Part shown: piece by piece, positions 1 through 7,139 of the stretch
Layout: every line of letters begins with the position of its first letter
Position numbering within the stretch: the stretch's first letter is position 1
Source: an uncultured Eubacteriales bacterium
GTDB lineage: Bacteria; Bacillota; Clostridia; Oscillospirales; Oscillospiraceae
Assembly: GCA_900540635.1 (NCBI GenBank)
Contig: UQGU01000004.1
Coordinates: 1 to 64,000 of the forward strand
DNA: 64,000 nucleotides
Direction of reading: 5' to 3'
Notes under the pieces: model-generated
Database searches by the model: none
Told to the model about the DNA's origin: nothing
The model's input: the letters and a program-made list of their open reading frames with translations, nothing else
Made by a program: the position numbers and the translations under genes

Positions 1-442
1 GCAGCTCATCAAAGTAATCCTTGCCAAAGGGGCGGCCGTTCTTCATCATCTCATCGTTGAGAACAAAGCCCTTCTGGATGTACTCTTTCAGGGTTTTTGT
101 TGCCCACTGACGGAATCGGGTGGCTTTTTTGGAGTTCACACGGTAGCCTACGGCGATGATGGCATCGAGGTTGTAGTGTTCGATGGTACGGCTGACCTCC
201 CGAGTCCCTTCTGTGCGAACTACCGAGATTTTCTCGGTAGTTGCCGGCTGTTCCAATTCGCCGTCAGCGTATATATTTTTCAAGTGAAGGGAAATATTAT
301 CCGTTGAGCAATCAAACAGTTCTGCCATGCCTTTTTGGGTCAGCCAAAAGGTTTCGTCTTTGAAAACCACATTGATAAATTCTTTTCCGCTGTCATCACT
401 GTACAGCAAAATTTCTCCACGGTTGGCAAGTTCATTTCCCAT
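1..442 (-). CDS. RhuM family protein (C-terminus beyond window)
   Basis: The frame starts at ATG 442 (MGNELANRGEILLYSDDSG...) and stays open to base 1, so the C-terminal part is missing. The visible 147 residues carry the RhuM signature order: FWLTQKGMAELFDC, then IYADGELEQ, then DAIIAVGYRVNSKKATRFRQW, then KGFVLNDEMM. RhuM was named from a Salmonella pathogenicity island; its biochemistry is not settled, although the N-terminal half resembles phage DNA-binding domains. A ribosome site GGAGGAGGGC precedes the start. The start lies inside the last codons of the upstream BRO-N gene (11-base overlap), so the two are co-transcribed and probably translationally coupled. RhuM genes are often carried as extra genes in type I restriction-modification loci, so such a locus may continue beyond base 1; this is inference. 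Confidence 0.85.
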   Translation of the reverse strand, partial: MGNELANRGEILLYSDDSGKEFINVVFKDETFWLTQKGMAELFDCSTDNISLHLKNIYADGELEQPATTEKISVVRTEGTREVSRTIEHYNLDAIIAVGYRVNSKKATRFRQWATKTLKEYIQKGFVLNDEMMKNGRPFGKDYFDEL

Positions 443-1337
443 TTGTGCCCTCCTCCGTCTGTTCCGGCAGCTGCGCTGCGTCGGTCACAATGTCGATGAC
501 AAGCTGGCGGAAGCTTTCAGCGTTCTGCGAAGTTACCACAGGCCGCCCGGTTTCGGCTTCCAGTGCTTTCCGGGCAATCCCGGCCACATTGCCGCCCCGG
601 CGGGCAACCTTTTGATTTTCGTTCAGCCCCTGGGGCTGTTCGGCCTTTGCAATATCGGTGGTAGACGCTTCGGCCAGCATGGTCAAAACCAGCTCCAAAT
701 CGCTCATATTGTCCCGAAGATTTTCCTTTTTCAGCCCCTTGAGCTGCTTATACTGCCGGGTACTCATGCCGGACCACGCACGGGTGATCTCGTCTGTGAG
801 AATGGCGTATTCCTTGCCCTTCTGCACACCGCACTTTTTCCATTCGTCTGTTAACTCGTTGCGAATGCGGATGGCCAGCAACCGCTGATGTACCCATTCC
901 TCGGAATAGCCCTTTTTGAGATAGGTTTCCAGCGCCCGGTCAATGGCCTGCTCCGGGTCGATGGTCTCCTCAATTCGCTCCCGGCCCACCATGGCCAGCC
1001 ACGTCTTGAACGGTTCTGCTTTCTTGGAAGGGATGGACTGAATGATACGCAGAAGCTGCTCGGTGTTGGCAACATCGGTTTTATATCGTTTGCCATCTTT
1101 GGGAGACTTCATTTTCAGTTGCTGACAATTTGTCAGCAACTGATCTGCGCCTTCGGCTTTCAGGCGTTCTTTCAGCTTTGCCCAATAGTTACTGGCACCT
1201 CTGAGTGTTTCCTGATCCGTCAAAACACCGACAACATCCACAATGGAGAAATACCATTCCTCCCGTTCTTCATCCCACGCCACGCGGATTTTTTGATTCT
1301 CAAAAAGCTGAATTCCGTTGTGAGCAAGCTCTTTCAT
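432..1337 (-). CDS. BRO-N / DinD-like DNA-damage or antirepressor-type protein
   Basis: This 301-residue protein has an N-terminal BRO-N-like domain (residues about 8-115: IQLFENQKIRVAWDEE, WYFSIVDVVGVLTDQ, RYKTDVANTEQLLRIIQSIP). Its C-terminal half resembles DinD (GGNVAGIARKALEAETGRPV, then VTSQNAESFRQL). BRO-N domains bind nucleic acid in phage antirepressors. E. coli DinD is SOS-induced and inhibits RecA filaments, but whether this protein does either is unknown. The start ATG follows GGAGGCAAAA. It is the first gene of a two-gene unit with the RhuM-like gene. The upstream 154 bases show no clear SOS box. Confidence 0.8.
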   Translation of the reverse strand: MKELAHNGIQLFENQKIRVAWDEEREEWYFSIVDVVGVLTDQETLRGASNYWAKLKERLKAEGADQLLTNCQQLKMKSPKDGKRYKTDVANTEQLLRIIQSIPSKKAEPFKTWLAMVGRERIEETIDPEQAIDRALETYLKKGYSEEWVHQRLLAIRIRNELTDEWKKCGVQKGKEYAILTDEITRAWSGMSTRQYKQLKGLKKENLRDNMSDLELVLTMLAEASTTDIAKAEQPQGLNENQKVARRGGNVAGIARKALEAETGRPVVTSQNAESFRQLVIDIVTDAAQLPEQTEEGTNGK

Positions 1338-1491
1338 TTTTTGCCTCCATTCCCTTCGTGTCTCATATATCCATTATATCTTTTTATCCATTAGCTTGTA
1401 TGAATAATATTGTACACGATGTTCCCGAACTTTGCAAGGACAAAACCAAAAACGGCGGAGGAAATTTCTCCCCTCCGCCTGAGTTTGACAT

Positions 1492-1755
1492 TCAGCGTTC
1501 CAGTCCAGCCGCCCGCTGCTTTTTCTCCCGCTGCACCGCCAGTTCCGCACTGCGCCGTTTGTTATACGCCAGCAGTGCCAGGGTGTTCTCCTTCAAATCC
1601 TCCTGCCCGGAGTGAAATACCGCCACCATATACTTCTGCTGCTTCCACTGGGCATACATGGGCTGCAAGCGTTCCTGCACGGCGCTGTCCTCCCCTTCCT
1701 GCCGGGTCAGCCAGACCTGCACCAGCTTTTTGGCATCGTCGCGAATAATTTCCAT
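1492..1755 (-). CDS. Small hypothetical protein, 87 aa
   Basis: I do not recognise this family. The protein is soluble and highly charged, predicted largely helical (KLVQVWLTRQEGEDSAVQ, then a lysine/arginine-rich tail). It has no cysteines, signal peptide or membrane segment. AGGGGGC lies 7 bases before the ATG, which supports the start. It sits alone between the BRO-N gene and a divergent XRE regulator in a segment that looks like accessory DNA. Small charged proteins of this kind are common cargo on Clostridia mobile elements, but no function can be assigned. Confidence 0.6.
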   Translation of the reverse strand: MEIIRDDAKKLVQVWLTRQEGEDSAVQERLQPMYAQWKQQKYMVAVFHSGQEDLKENTLALLAYNKRRSAELAVQREKKQRAAGLER

Positions 1756-2089
1756 ATCAGTGCCCCCTTTTGCGGGTATTGTTTCCAGAATTTGTATTTT
1801 TCATGCGGGTTGGTTTCCTCCTGCCGATGGCAGCGTTGTGATGTTATTGATAATTTTGTGATGTTGATTTTCTCTATCCCGTTCCATCCCATCTATCCGT
1901 TGGGATGCTTGGGATGGATGGGGATAGGTGCGCCGTTCTCCCCCGAACCGGTTCCTGCCCGGGATTTTCCCCGGCGTATCGTCTTCCTTGGTGCGCTGCC
2001 TGATGGGTCTCGGCGCTGCTTTTCCCGGAGGACATATCCCTTTCGGACGGTCATTTACTTGTCAAGCTGCATTTCATTCAGTGAAGCTA
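1756..2089. other. Intergenic region without a supported gene
   Basis: About 330 bases lie between the 87-aa gene and the hairpin at 2104. Open frames here lack ribosome sites and recognisable protein character. The short run TGGGATGCTTGGGATGG near 1900-1917 is locally repetitive. I see nothing else. Confidence 0.5.
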
Positions 2090-2145
2090 TTTTATAAAAA
2101 AGAAAACGCCTTTCCCGTATATCCCAGAGGACGGAAAAGGCGTTT
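2090..2145 (-). terminator. Orphan Rho-independent terminator
   Basis: AAACGCCTTTCCCG (2104-2117) pairs with CGGAAAAGGCGTTT (2132-2145). Read on the minus strand the stem is followed by a T-rich run (2095-2106). No minus-strand gene now lies upstream of it, since the neighbouring gene runs rightward on the + strand. It may be left over from an earlier arrangement or may block antisense transcription. Confidence 0.5.
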
Positions 2146-2157
2146 GAAGTACAAAAT

Positions 2158-2187
2158 TTCCACGCTTATAGACAGATATGCTATAAT
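2158..2187 (+). promoter_or_regulatory. Promoter of the XRE regulator
   Basis: A perfect -10 TATAAT is at 2182-2187 and a poor -35 (TTCCAC, 2158-2163) is 18 bases upstream. The start codon at 2217 follows about 30 bases later. The weak -35 would suit a self-regulated repressor. Confidence 0.5.
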
Positions 2188-2216
2188 GAAAGAAAACGAT
2201 TTTGGAGGCCGCCATT

Positions 2217-3068
2217 ATGAATGTAAAGCTGACAATCCAGGAAAAACTGAAAGATTTGCGTATTGAACGGCACCTGACCTTAGAGCAGCTTGCCGCAGAA
2301 ACCGGCATCTCCAAATCTGCATTGGGCAAATATGAATCGGACGACTTCAAGGATATCAGCCCATTCAGCATCACGACCCTTGCAAAATATTACGGTGTCT
2401 CCACAGACTACCTGCTGGGTTTGACGGAAACAAAAAATCACCCAAACGCAGATTTACAGGATCTGCATTTGAGTGATGAAATGATTGCGCTGCTGAAAAG
2501 CGGGAGCATCAACAATCGGCTGCTGTCCGAGCTGGCGCTGCACAGGGATTTCCAGCGGTTCCTGGTGGATATCGAAATTTTTGTTGACCGCATTGCCGAT
2601 ATGCGGATTCACGATATGAACGCCCTCCTGGAAGCAAACCGGCAGCAGATTATGGAGAAATACAATCCCGGTGAAAATGATTTGTACCTGCGTACTCTGG
2701 AGCTGGCCCAGGTAAAAGAGGAGAATTACTTCGCCCATGTTATCCATCAGGATCTTGACGGTATTCTCCACGACATCCGGGAAGCCCACCGGGCAGACAC
2801 CACCACCGCCGATACCGCCTCACCCGCCATGGACATCCACCAGCAGCTGGAAACCGCCATGCACTACGAGGGGACGGAGGAAGAGCGAAAGGCCCGCATC
2901 TTCCTGGCCTCTCTGGGAATTGACTATGACAAGCTGACCCAGGAGGAATTTGTGACGCAGATCAACATTCTGAAAAAGTCCGCACATTTGAAAAGCGCCA
3001 ATAACCTGCGGGGAAAATCCGTACCGTATATGGTGCACGGAAAGGGAAATCGGAAGAAGCGGAAGTAA
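2217..3068 (+). CDS. XRE-family transcriptional regulator with long C-terminal domain
   Basis: The start chosen is ATG 2217 (MNVKLTIQEKL), 9 bases after TTTGGAGG; an in-frame TTG at 2202 overlaps that ribosome site and is unlikely. The protein is 283 residues. Residues 6-70 form a Cro/C1-type helix-turn-helix (LKDLRIERHLTLEQLAAETG, then ISKSALGKYE, then YGVSTDYLLGLTE). The remaining ~200 residues are helical and unassigned, ending in a basic tail (GKGNRKKRK). Such XRE proteins with long C-termini are typical of integrative and conjugative elements and prophages in Clostridia. It probably controls neighbouring accessory genes or itself; the target cannot be deduced. Confidence 0.85.
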   Translation: MNVKLTIQEKLKDLRIERHLTLEQLAAETGISKSALGKYESDDFKDISPFSITTLAKYYGVSTDYLLGLTETKNHPNADLQDLHLSDEMIALLKSGSINNRLLSELALHRDFQRFLVDIEIFVDRIADMRIHDMNALLEANRQQIMEKYNPGENDLYLRTLELAQVKEENYFAHVIHQDLDGILHDIREAHRADTTTADTASPAMDIHQQLETAMHYEGTEEERKARIFLASLGIDYDKLTQEEFVTQINILKKSAHLKSANNLRGKSVPYMVHGKGNRKKRK

Positions 3069-3380
3069 GTGCCCCATGAAAATCCGCGTCTTCCCAGTTT
3101 TCTCAAGAAGCATTTCTTGAAATGCGCAGCCAGAACGAAGTTCTGATCTTAGGGGCTTGGGGATTTCCCCAACAAGCAATTTTGCGTCCGGGTAGCACAC
3201 GGACACTGCTTGCCAGGTGGAAAACGGCAGATTAACAAAAGAGATACTATAGCTTCTTTTCAAAATAGAGGAAAAGTTTTGAATAGCGCCTCGCAACTTT
3301 AAGTTGCTAGATGCAAATTCAGATTTTTGATTTTTTCTTCCATATCGCTTACAATGTAATCAGAAAGAGAGGTGATTGAT
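3069..3380. other. Intergenic region before the broken XRE gene
   Basis: This stretch contains short inverted repeats (TCAAGAA-GCA-TTCTTGA near 3100-3117; TTGGGGATTTCCCCAA near 3159-3174) but no supported gene. The last 30 bases hold a good ribosome site (AGAGAGGTGATTG) for the truncated XRE gene at 3381. The small hairpins may be structured leader or remnants of deleted genes. Confidence 0.4.
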
Positions 3381-3506
3381 ATGTTTGGTGAGAAGTTAAA
3401 AGCTCGAAGAGAGGAAAAGGGATTATCTCAAGACGACGTGGCTGATTTCTTTGGAGAGGACTTCAGCCGTCAGGCTGTATCCAAATGGGAACGTGGTAAT
3501 GCATAG
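3381..3506 (+). pseudogene. XRE regulator, N-terminal fragment only
   Basis: From ATG 3381 the frame encodes 41 residues of a Cro/C1 helix-turn-helix (MFGEKLKARREEKGLSQDDV, then FSRQAVSKWERGNA) and stops at TAG 3504-3506. Family members continue past the WERGNA motif for many more residues. The ribosome site AGAGAGGTGA is intact, so the 5' end was a normal gene. The break coincides to within a few bases with the break in the oppositely oriented ATPase fragment, so the stop codon comes from foreign DNA. This is a truncated gene at a rearrangement junction (or an assembly join). Confidence 0.85.
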
Positions 3507-3679
3507 TGGGAATAAACGCCGGACAGGACCTTCATCAGCGTGGATTTTCCTGCGCCATTTGCGCCTACCAGGGCTGTTACATGGCCGCTTTCAAAATCGA
3601 AATCCACATTCTGAAGGGCTTTTACACCGGGGAATTCCACGCCGATGTTTCGCATCTGGATCAGCGTTGTTTCTGCCAT
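3470..3679 (-). pseudogene. Sugar ABC transporter ATPase, N-terminal fragment (RbsA/MglA type)
   Basis: From ATG 3679 the first 58 residues are a standard sugar-import ATPase start: MRNIGVEFPGVKALQNVDF, then a Walker A motif GANGAGKST, then MKVLSGVYSH. Homology ends at residue 58 (base ~3506), where normal proteins continue for more than 400 residues. The remaining codons (to 3470) are the reverse complement of the XRE fragment. It lies 103 bases downstream of its binding protein, as in an rbs/mgl-type operon whose remaining ATPase and permeases are gone from this position. The encoded product cannot be a functional ATPase. Confidence 0.88.
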
Positions 3680-3708
3680 TGCTTTACCGCCTTTCTGTCG
3701 GATTCTGT

Positions 3709-3750
3709 AAAAGTGCCGCCCGTCCGCGCGATGCTTCCGGGCGGCACCTC
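3709..3750 (-). terminator. Hairpin between binding protein and ATPase genes
   Basis: GTGCCGCCCG (3713-3722) pairs with CGGGCGGCAC (3738-3747), followed on the minus strand by CTTTTAC. Leaky stem-loops in this position are common in ABC operons, where they give more binding protein than ATPase; that role here is inference. Confidence 0.6.
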
Positions 3751-3782
3751 ATCACACTGCTGTGTGAATATGAGAGCTTTGC

Positions 3783-4916
3783 TTAGTTTCCGGCCACCTC
3801 TGCCCGGCGAGCCTGAATTTCCTCAGTATTATAGGCTTCACTCCAGCCGAAGTCGTCGAACTTCTCGCCAAGAGTCGCCATACTGTCTGCATCAGTGATG
3901 TCTGCGCCGTAGACGTTCACAGCAGGGAAGGCATAGACCTCGGGAGTCTCCACGCCCAGGGTCTTCAGCACGCCCAAACGCACATCCACCATGCCGATGA
4001 CGTAGGGGTCCACGGCTGCGCAGCAGTAATAAGCAGGAGTTGCCACCATTCTGGCAAGCTCCGTATTGGAAATGTCAATAGCTGTGAACACAACGTCATC
4101 GCGGCCTGCATCGGCCACAGCGTCCACAGCGCCATCCAGGAAGCCGGAACTGGCGGCCCAAATGCCCACATTGCCAGGGTTGTTGTTCAGAAAGTTAGTC
4201 ACAGCGGTATAGATCTGGCTGTAGGTATCGCCTGCCAGGTTCGGACTGATGATCTCAGAGGACAGCTTGCCTTCCTTCTCGTATTCCTCAATGACGGAAT
4301 GACGGGTGTCGAAGGGAACGATCATGCCCAGAATATTGATTTCTGCGAACTTGATGGGCTGCGTTGCACCCATCTGCTCCAGCTTTTCAATCATGCCATC
4401 CAGAGACATGCTGGCCAGATTGGTGTCCTCCTGGGAGGTATAGGTCACGCCGGGCACATGCTCGCCGCCGCCGTCGAAGCAGACAACCTTGATTCCCTTT
4501 TCCACTGCCTTGGAAACCATATCGTACTGGTAGCCCTCATTGGCATGGGAAACGATCCAAATGTCGTAGTCCTTTTCCAGAGCCTGCGCCATCAGATCTT
4601 GCATCTTCACATCGTCCTGGTCGGACATATAGGTATCCACGGTGTAGCCCAGTGCTTCTCCCTCGGCAATGGCGCCTGCAAAAAATTGCGCCGTGTGGTC
4701 AGAGTTCTGCATATTCCGCAGCACGGCAATTTTGCCATGGGTACCGGCAGCCGGTGCATCCTTCGCAGCTGCTGCGGTTGTTCCATCGGAAGCGGGGGCG
4801 GCAGTGGTTTCCGCTGGTGTCTGCTTGCCGCCGCAGGCGGTCAGGCCGAACAGCAAGACGCAAACAAATGCCATGCTGAGAACGGACAGCCATGTACGAT
4901 GAGTGTGCTTTTTCAT
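3783..4916 (-). CDS. Sugar ABC transporter substrate-binding lipoprotein
   Basis: The 377-residue protein begins with a lipoprotein signal peptide ending in the lipobox LTAC-GG (cysteine about residue 28), followed by a Thr/Ala-rich linker. The mature part is a type I periplasmic-binding fold of the ribose/galactose family: GKIAVLRNMQNSDHTAQFFA, DIWIVSHANEGYQYD, KVVCFDGGGEHVPGV, GIWAASSGFLDGAVDA, FTAIDISNTELARM. It would capture a sugar or similar polar solute outside the membrane for an RbsA/RbsC-type importer. Its ATPase partner is truncated just downstream and no permease follows, so it is orphaned locally. It is divergent from a LacI regulator that probably controls it. The ligand is unknown. 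Confidence 0.88.
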   Translation of the reverse strand: MKKHTHRTWLSVLSMAFVCVLLFGLTACGGKQTPAETTAAPASDGTTAAAAKDAPAAGTHGKIAVLRNMQNSDHTAQFFAGAIAEGEALGYTVDTYMSDQDDVKMQDLMAQALEKDYDIWIVSHANEGYQYDMVSKAVEKGIKVVCFDGGGEHVPGVTYTSQEDTNLASMSLDGMIEKLEQMGATQPIKFAEINILGMIVPFDTRHSVIEEYEKEGKLSSEIISPNLAGDTYSQIYTAVTNFLNNNPGNVGIWAASSGFLDGAVDAVADAGRDDVVFTAIDISNTELARMVATPAYYCCAAVDPYVIGMVDVRLGVLKTLGVETPEVYAFPAVNVYGADITDADSMATLGEKFDDFGWSEAYNTEEIQARRAEVAGN

Positions 4917-5002
4917 TTCGGTTACCTCCTAATTTTAAGGCTGAGTTTTCTGAACTCACGTTTAGTTCTTAAATATATTTTTAGCTCAACCTTGATGACT
5001 AA

Positions 5003-5031
5003 TTTATATCATGCTTTATGTGCTTTGTAAA
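5003..5031 (-). promoter_or_regulatory. Promoter of the binding-protein gene
   Basis: On the minus strand TTTACA (complement of 5026-5031) and TATAAA (complement of 5003-5008) are separated by exactly 17 bases. The transcript start would lie about 80 bases before the binding-protein ATG. An inverted repeat GAACT-N7-AGTTC (4952-4968) in the leader could be an operator. Confidence 0.65.
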
Positions 5032-5187
5032 TAGTGTTCCGTTGTTTTCTCTCATTTTTACAATATTTATGTCTATATTTTGTACATATTGATTATTCAG
5101 AACTGTCTGCTTATTTTGTTTTGGGACATTCATCTCTAAATTTCTCAAAATATCCGCACTCTATTTCTCTACTCAATATTTAGGTAA

Positions 5188-5204
5188 TTTAGTATTTTAC
5201 TAAA
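5188..5204. promoter_or_regulatory. Palindromic operator candidate
   Basis: TTTAGTA-TTT-TACTAAA is an inverted repeat just upstream of the lacI-type promoter and 160 bases from the divergent binding-protein promoter. The half-site TTTAGT recurs at 4961 and 5218. It is a reasonable site for the adjacent LacI-family protein, but this is inferred from position and symmetry. Confidence 0.5.
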
Positions 5205-5207
5205 AGA

Positions 5208-5236
5208 TTGACAAAATTTAGTTTTTGAAGTATTAT
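5208..5236 (+). promoter_or_regulatory. Strong sigma-A promoter of the LacI gene
   Basis: TTGACA (5208-5213) and TATTAT (5231-5236) are spaced by 17 bases, with the start codon at 5270. This is close to the vegetative consensus and next to the palindrome at 5188, so autoregulation is likely. Confidence 0.75.
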
Positions 5237-5269
5237 GAGTGCAAATATATGAAGTTTGGAGAATTGCCT

Positions 5270-6322
5270 ATGACTGCGAAAGAAATTGCTGCCAAGCTGA
5301 ACATTTCCCCCTCGGCCGTCTCCCTGGCCCTGAATGGGCGCAAGGGGGTCAGCGAGGAAACCCGAGCGCAGGTGCTTGCGCTGGCCCAGGAATACGGCCT
5401 CCGGAAGCCCCGCCAGCGCAACACCCCTGAGGGAACCATTGCCCTGGTGGTTTTCCGCCGCTACCACTGGATCTGCAATGACAATACCTTCTTTACTGCC
5501 ATCATTGAAAGCATTGGCACCGCCTGTCGGGAAGAAAACTATGCACTGCAAATTATCTATTTCCTGGATGATGAGGACTGGGACGACCAGCTTCATGCCA
5601 TTGAAGCCTGCGGCTGCTCCGGTGTCATTCTTCTGGCAACGGAAATGCTGGAGTATGAGGGCGTTCGCTTTGAAAAGCTAAGGCTCCCCCTGGTGGTCCT
5701 GGATAATTCCTTTGACAGCACCTCCTTCCATAGCGTAACCATCAACAATACCCAGGGTGCAGGTCTGGCCGTGCGTCATGTGCTGGAGATGGGCCACAGA
5801 AGCATTGGATTCCTGTGGAACAACACGGGAATCCGTAATTTCGAGGAGCGACATCTAGGGGCCTATCAGGCCATTGATACCTTCAACCGGAGCTCTGCGG
5901 ATACGCCCGCGTCGGTAATTCCGGTTTCCGCTGTCTTTGTAGGCGGCAGCGATGTCTACCCCACAATGACGGACTACCTGGACACGAAACCCCAGCTCCC
6001 CACTGTTTTCGTTGCGGACAACGATACCATTGCCATCCCCTGCATTCAGGCCCTCCAGGATCGGGGCTACCGCGTCCCGGAGGATATTTCCGTCATTGGC
6101 TTTGACAATGCGGCCATGTCCAATCTCGTCAACATGCAACTGACGACCATTGACGTACCCAAGCATTTCCTGGGCCGGGCCGCCACGCAGCTTTTGGTCA
6201 GTGTGATTCGCAATGAGGTTGAAAATACCCCCATGCGCATCTGCGCCAATACAACGCTGATCCGGCGGAATACAGTAGGCCATGCGGTGGGCTCTGCCGC
6301 GCAGAAAAAAGGGAATACATGA
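5270..6322 (+). CDS. LacI family transcriptional regulator
   Basis: The start is ATG 5270 (MTAKEIAAKLNISPSAVSLA), 8 bases after GGAG; an in-frame TTG at 5225 would overlap the -10 box. The protein is 350 residues. Residues 1-50 are the LacI helix-turn-helix and hinge (SPSAVSLALNGRKGVSEETR). Residues ~60-340 form the sugar-sensing PBP-like domain (TVFVADNDTIAIPCIQALQD, then RVPEDISVIGFDN). It lies divergent from the orphan binding-protein gene and most likely controls that locus in response to a sugar. The gene ends at a strong terminator. Confidence 0.9.
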   Translation: MTAKEIAAKLNISPSAVSLALNGRKGVSEETRAQVLALAQEYGLRKPRQRNTPEGTIALVVFRRYHWICNDNTFFTAIIESIGTACREENYALQIIYFLDDEDWDDQLHAIEACGCSGVILLATEMLEYEGVRFEKLRLPLVVLDNSFDSTSFHSVTINNTQGAGLAVRHVLEMGHRSIGFLWNNTGIRNFEERHLGAYQAIDTFNRSSADTPASVIPVSAVFVGGSDVYPTMTDYLDTKPQLPTVFVADNDTIAIPCIQALQDRGYRVPEDISVIGFDNAAMSNLVNMQLTTIDVPKHFLGRAATQLLVSVIRNEVENTPMRICANTTLIRRNTVGHAVGSAAQKKGNT

Positions 6323-6385
6323 CAGAATGCGGATATACACCGCATCCCCTGCACTTTGCAGCAATTTATGCCGTCTTGTAAATAA

Positions 6386-6436
6386 GCGCCGCCCGGTGGC
6401 CGCTTTCGCGAACCCACCGGGCGGCGCTGTTTTTCT
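6386..6436 (+). terminator. Rho-independent terminator after the LacI gene
   Basis: A long GC-rich stem (GCGCCGCCCGGTGG pairing with CCACCGGGCGGCGC, loop about 15 bases) is followed by TGTTTTTCTC. It forms the left end of repeat copy A. Confidence 0.85.
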
Positions 6437-6510
6437 CTTGTAAATTCCTACGGCCCCCATTCGTTGTCCCTATGTACCCCTACCACCCCCGCCTCTTGGC
6501 CAAATCCAAC
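6386..6510. repeat. ~115-bp repeat, copy A
   Basis: The segment comprises the GC-rich hairpin, then CGGCCCCCATTCGTTGTCCC and a tail containing CCCCTACCACC...GTCTTGG-like sequence. It matches copy B at 6928 at roughly 80-85% by eye. Its right side forms the 3' end of the truncated AbrB-type gene. Confidence 0.7.
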
Positions 6511-6653
6511 ATAGAAAAGCAGTACACTTCCCACCGTGTCAATGATGTCTGCAACGGGTCGCCCTCCCGGATTCGCAGGGTTCTGCGGATCTCCTTCGGA
6601 ATGACGATTCTCCCCAGGTCGTCCACCCGGCGTACAATGCCTGTTGCTTTCAT
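6480..6653 (-). pseudogene. AbrB/SpoVT-domain regulator, truncated
   Basis: From ATG 6653 (after AAAGGAG) the first 35 residues are a standard AbrB/SpoVT DNA-binding motif (MKATGIVRRVDDLGRIVIPK, then EIRRTLRIREGDPL). Homology then stops near base 6549, and 22 unrelated residues follow (ending LAKRRGW). Family members normally continue with a sheet of the form E..TD.EG.VILKKYSP and a C-terminal domain. The break lies beside repeat copy A, which suggests repeat-associated deletion or insertion. The swapped-hairpin fold needs the missing part, so the product is probably inactive. Confidence 0.75.
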
Positions 6654-6927
6654 ATTCTTTTCTCCTTTGAAGCGCAAAGCGCTGTTTACTCCGGTAGAAG
6701 TATTTGCAGGAAAAGGGGAATTATGTATGATGAGGGGCAAAGGATGATTGGTGCGTGGGCTGTTTTGTCGTGGACAATGCAATGGAACTAAGCGGGATTT
6801 CTCCAGGAATTCGTGAACTTCACCAATCACCTGAAACATTTTTCCGACGACTGGCGAAAAATTTATCCGGCGATTGGAAAAGCCTGACTTTCCAGTCAAA
6901 AAGGAGTACACGCTCCCAAACGGACAC

Positions 6928-7042
6928 ACCGCCCGGTGGTCGCTCTCGCGTGCCCACCGGGCGGCACTGTTTCTTTCTCGTAAATCCCAACGGCCCCATT
7001 CGTTGTCCCCATGTACAACGTCCATCCCTGTGTCTTGGCTGG
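6928..7042. repeat. ~115-bp repeat, copy B
   Basis: This starts with the hairpin ACCGCCCGGTGG / CCACCGGGCGGCA followed by TTTCTTTCTC, then CGGCCCCATTCGTTGTCCCC and GTGTCTTGG. It is collinear with copy A 540 bases away in the same orientation, so the pair is a direct repeat flanking the broken AbrB gene. Confidence 0.7.
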
Positions 7043-7082
7043 TGCAGCATTTCCCGGGGCTTCAAAATACGCCATTTCGTCA

Positions 7083-7128
7083 CGAACCCCCCAGGAGCGG
7101 ACGTTCCCTGGGGGGTTCTGTTCTCTTA
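7083..7128. terminator. Hairpin downstream of tcdA
   Basis: GAACCCCCCAGG (7084-7095) pairs perfectly with CCTGGGGGGTTC (7107-7118). It lies just beyond the tcdA stop codon. A pyrimidine-rich tail is present only on the + side (TGTTCTCTT), so terminator function on the minus strand is uncertain. Confidence 0.5.
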
Positions 7129-7139
7129 TGCGTTCGTGC

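Larger units (their letters stand above)
6654..7139. other. Intergenic region with repeat copy B
   Basis: 486 bases without a supported gene. It holds the leader of the AbrB fragment, repeat copy B (6928-7042), and the hairpin at 7083-7120. Frames that look open here are composed largely of repeat sequence. Confidence 0.55.
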
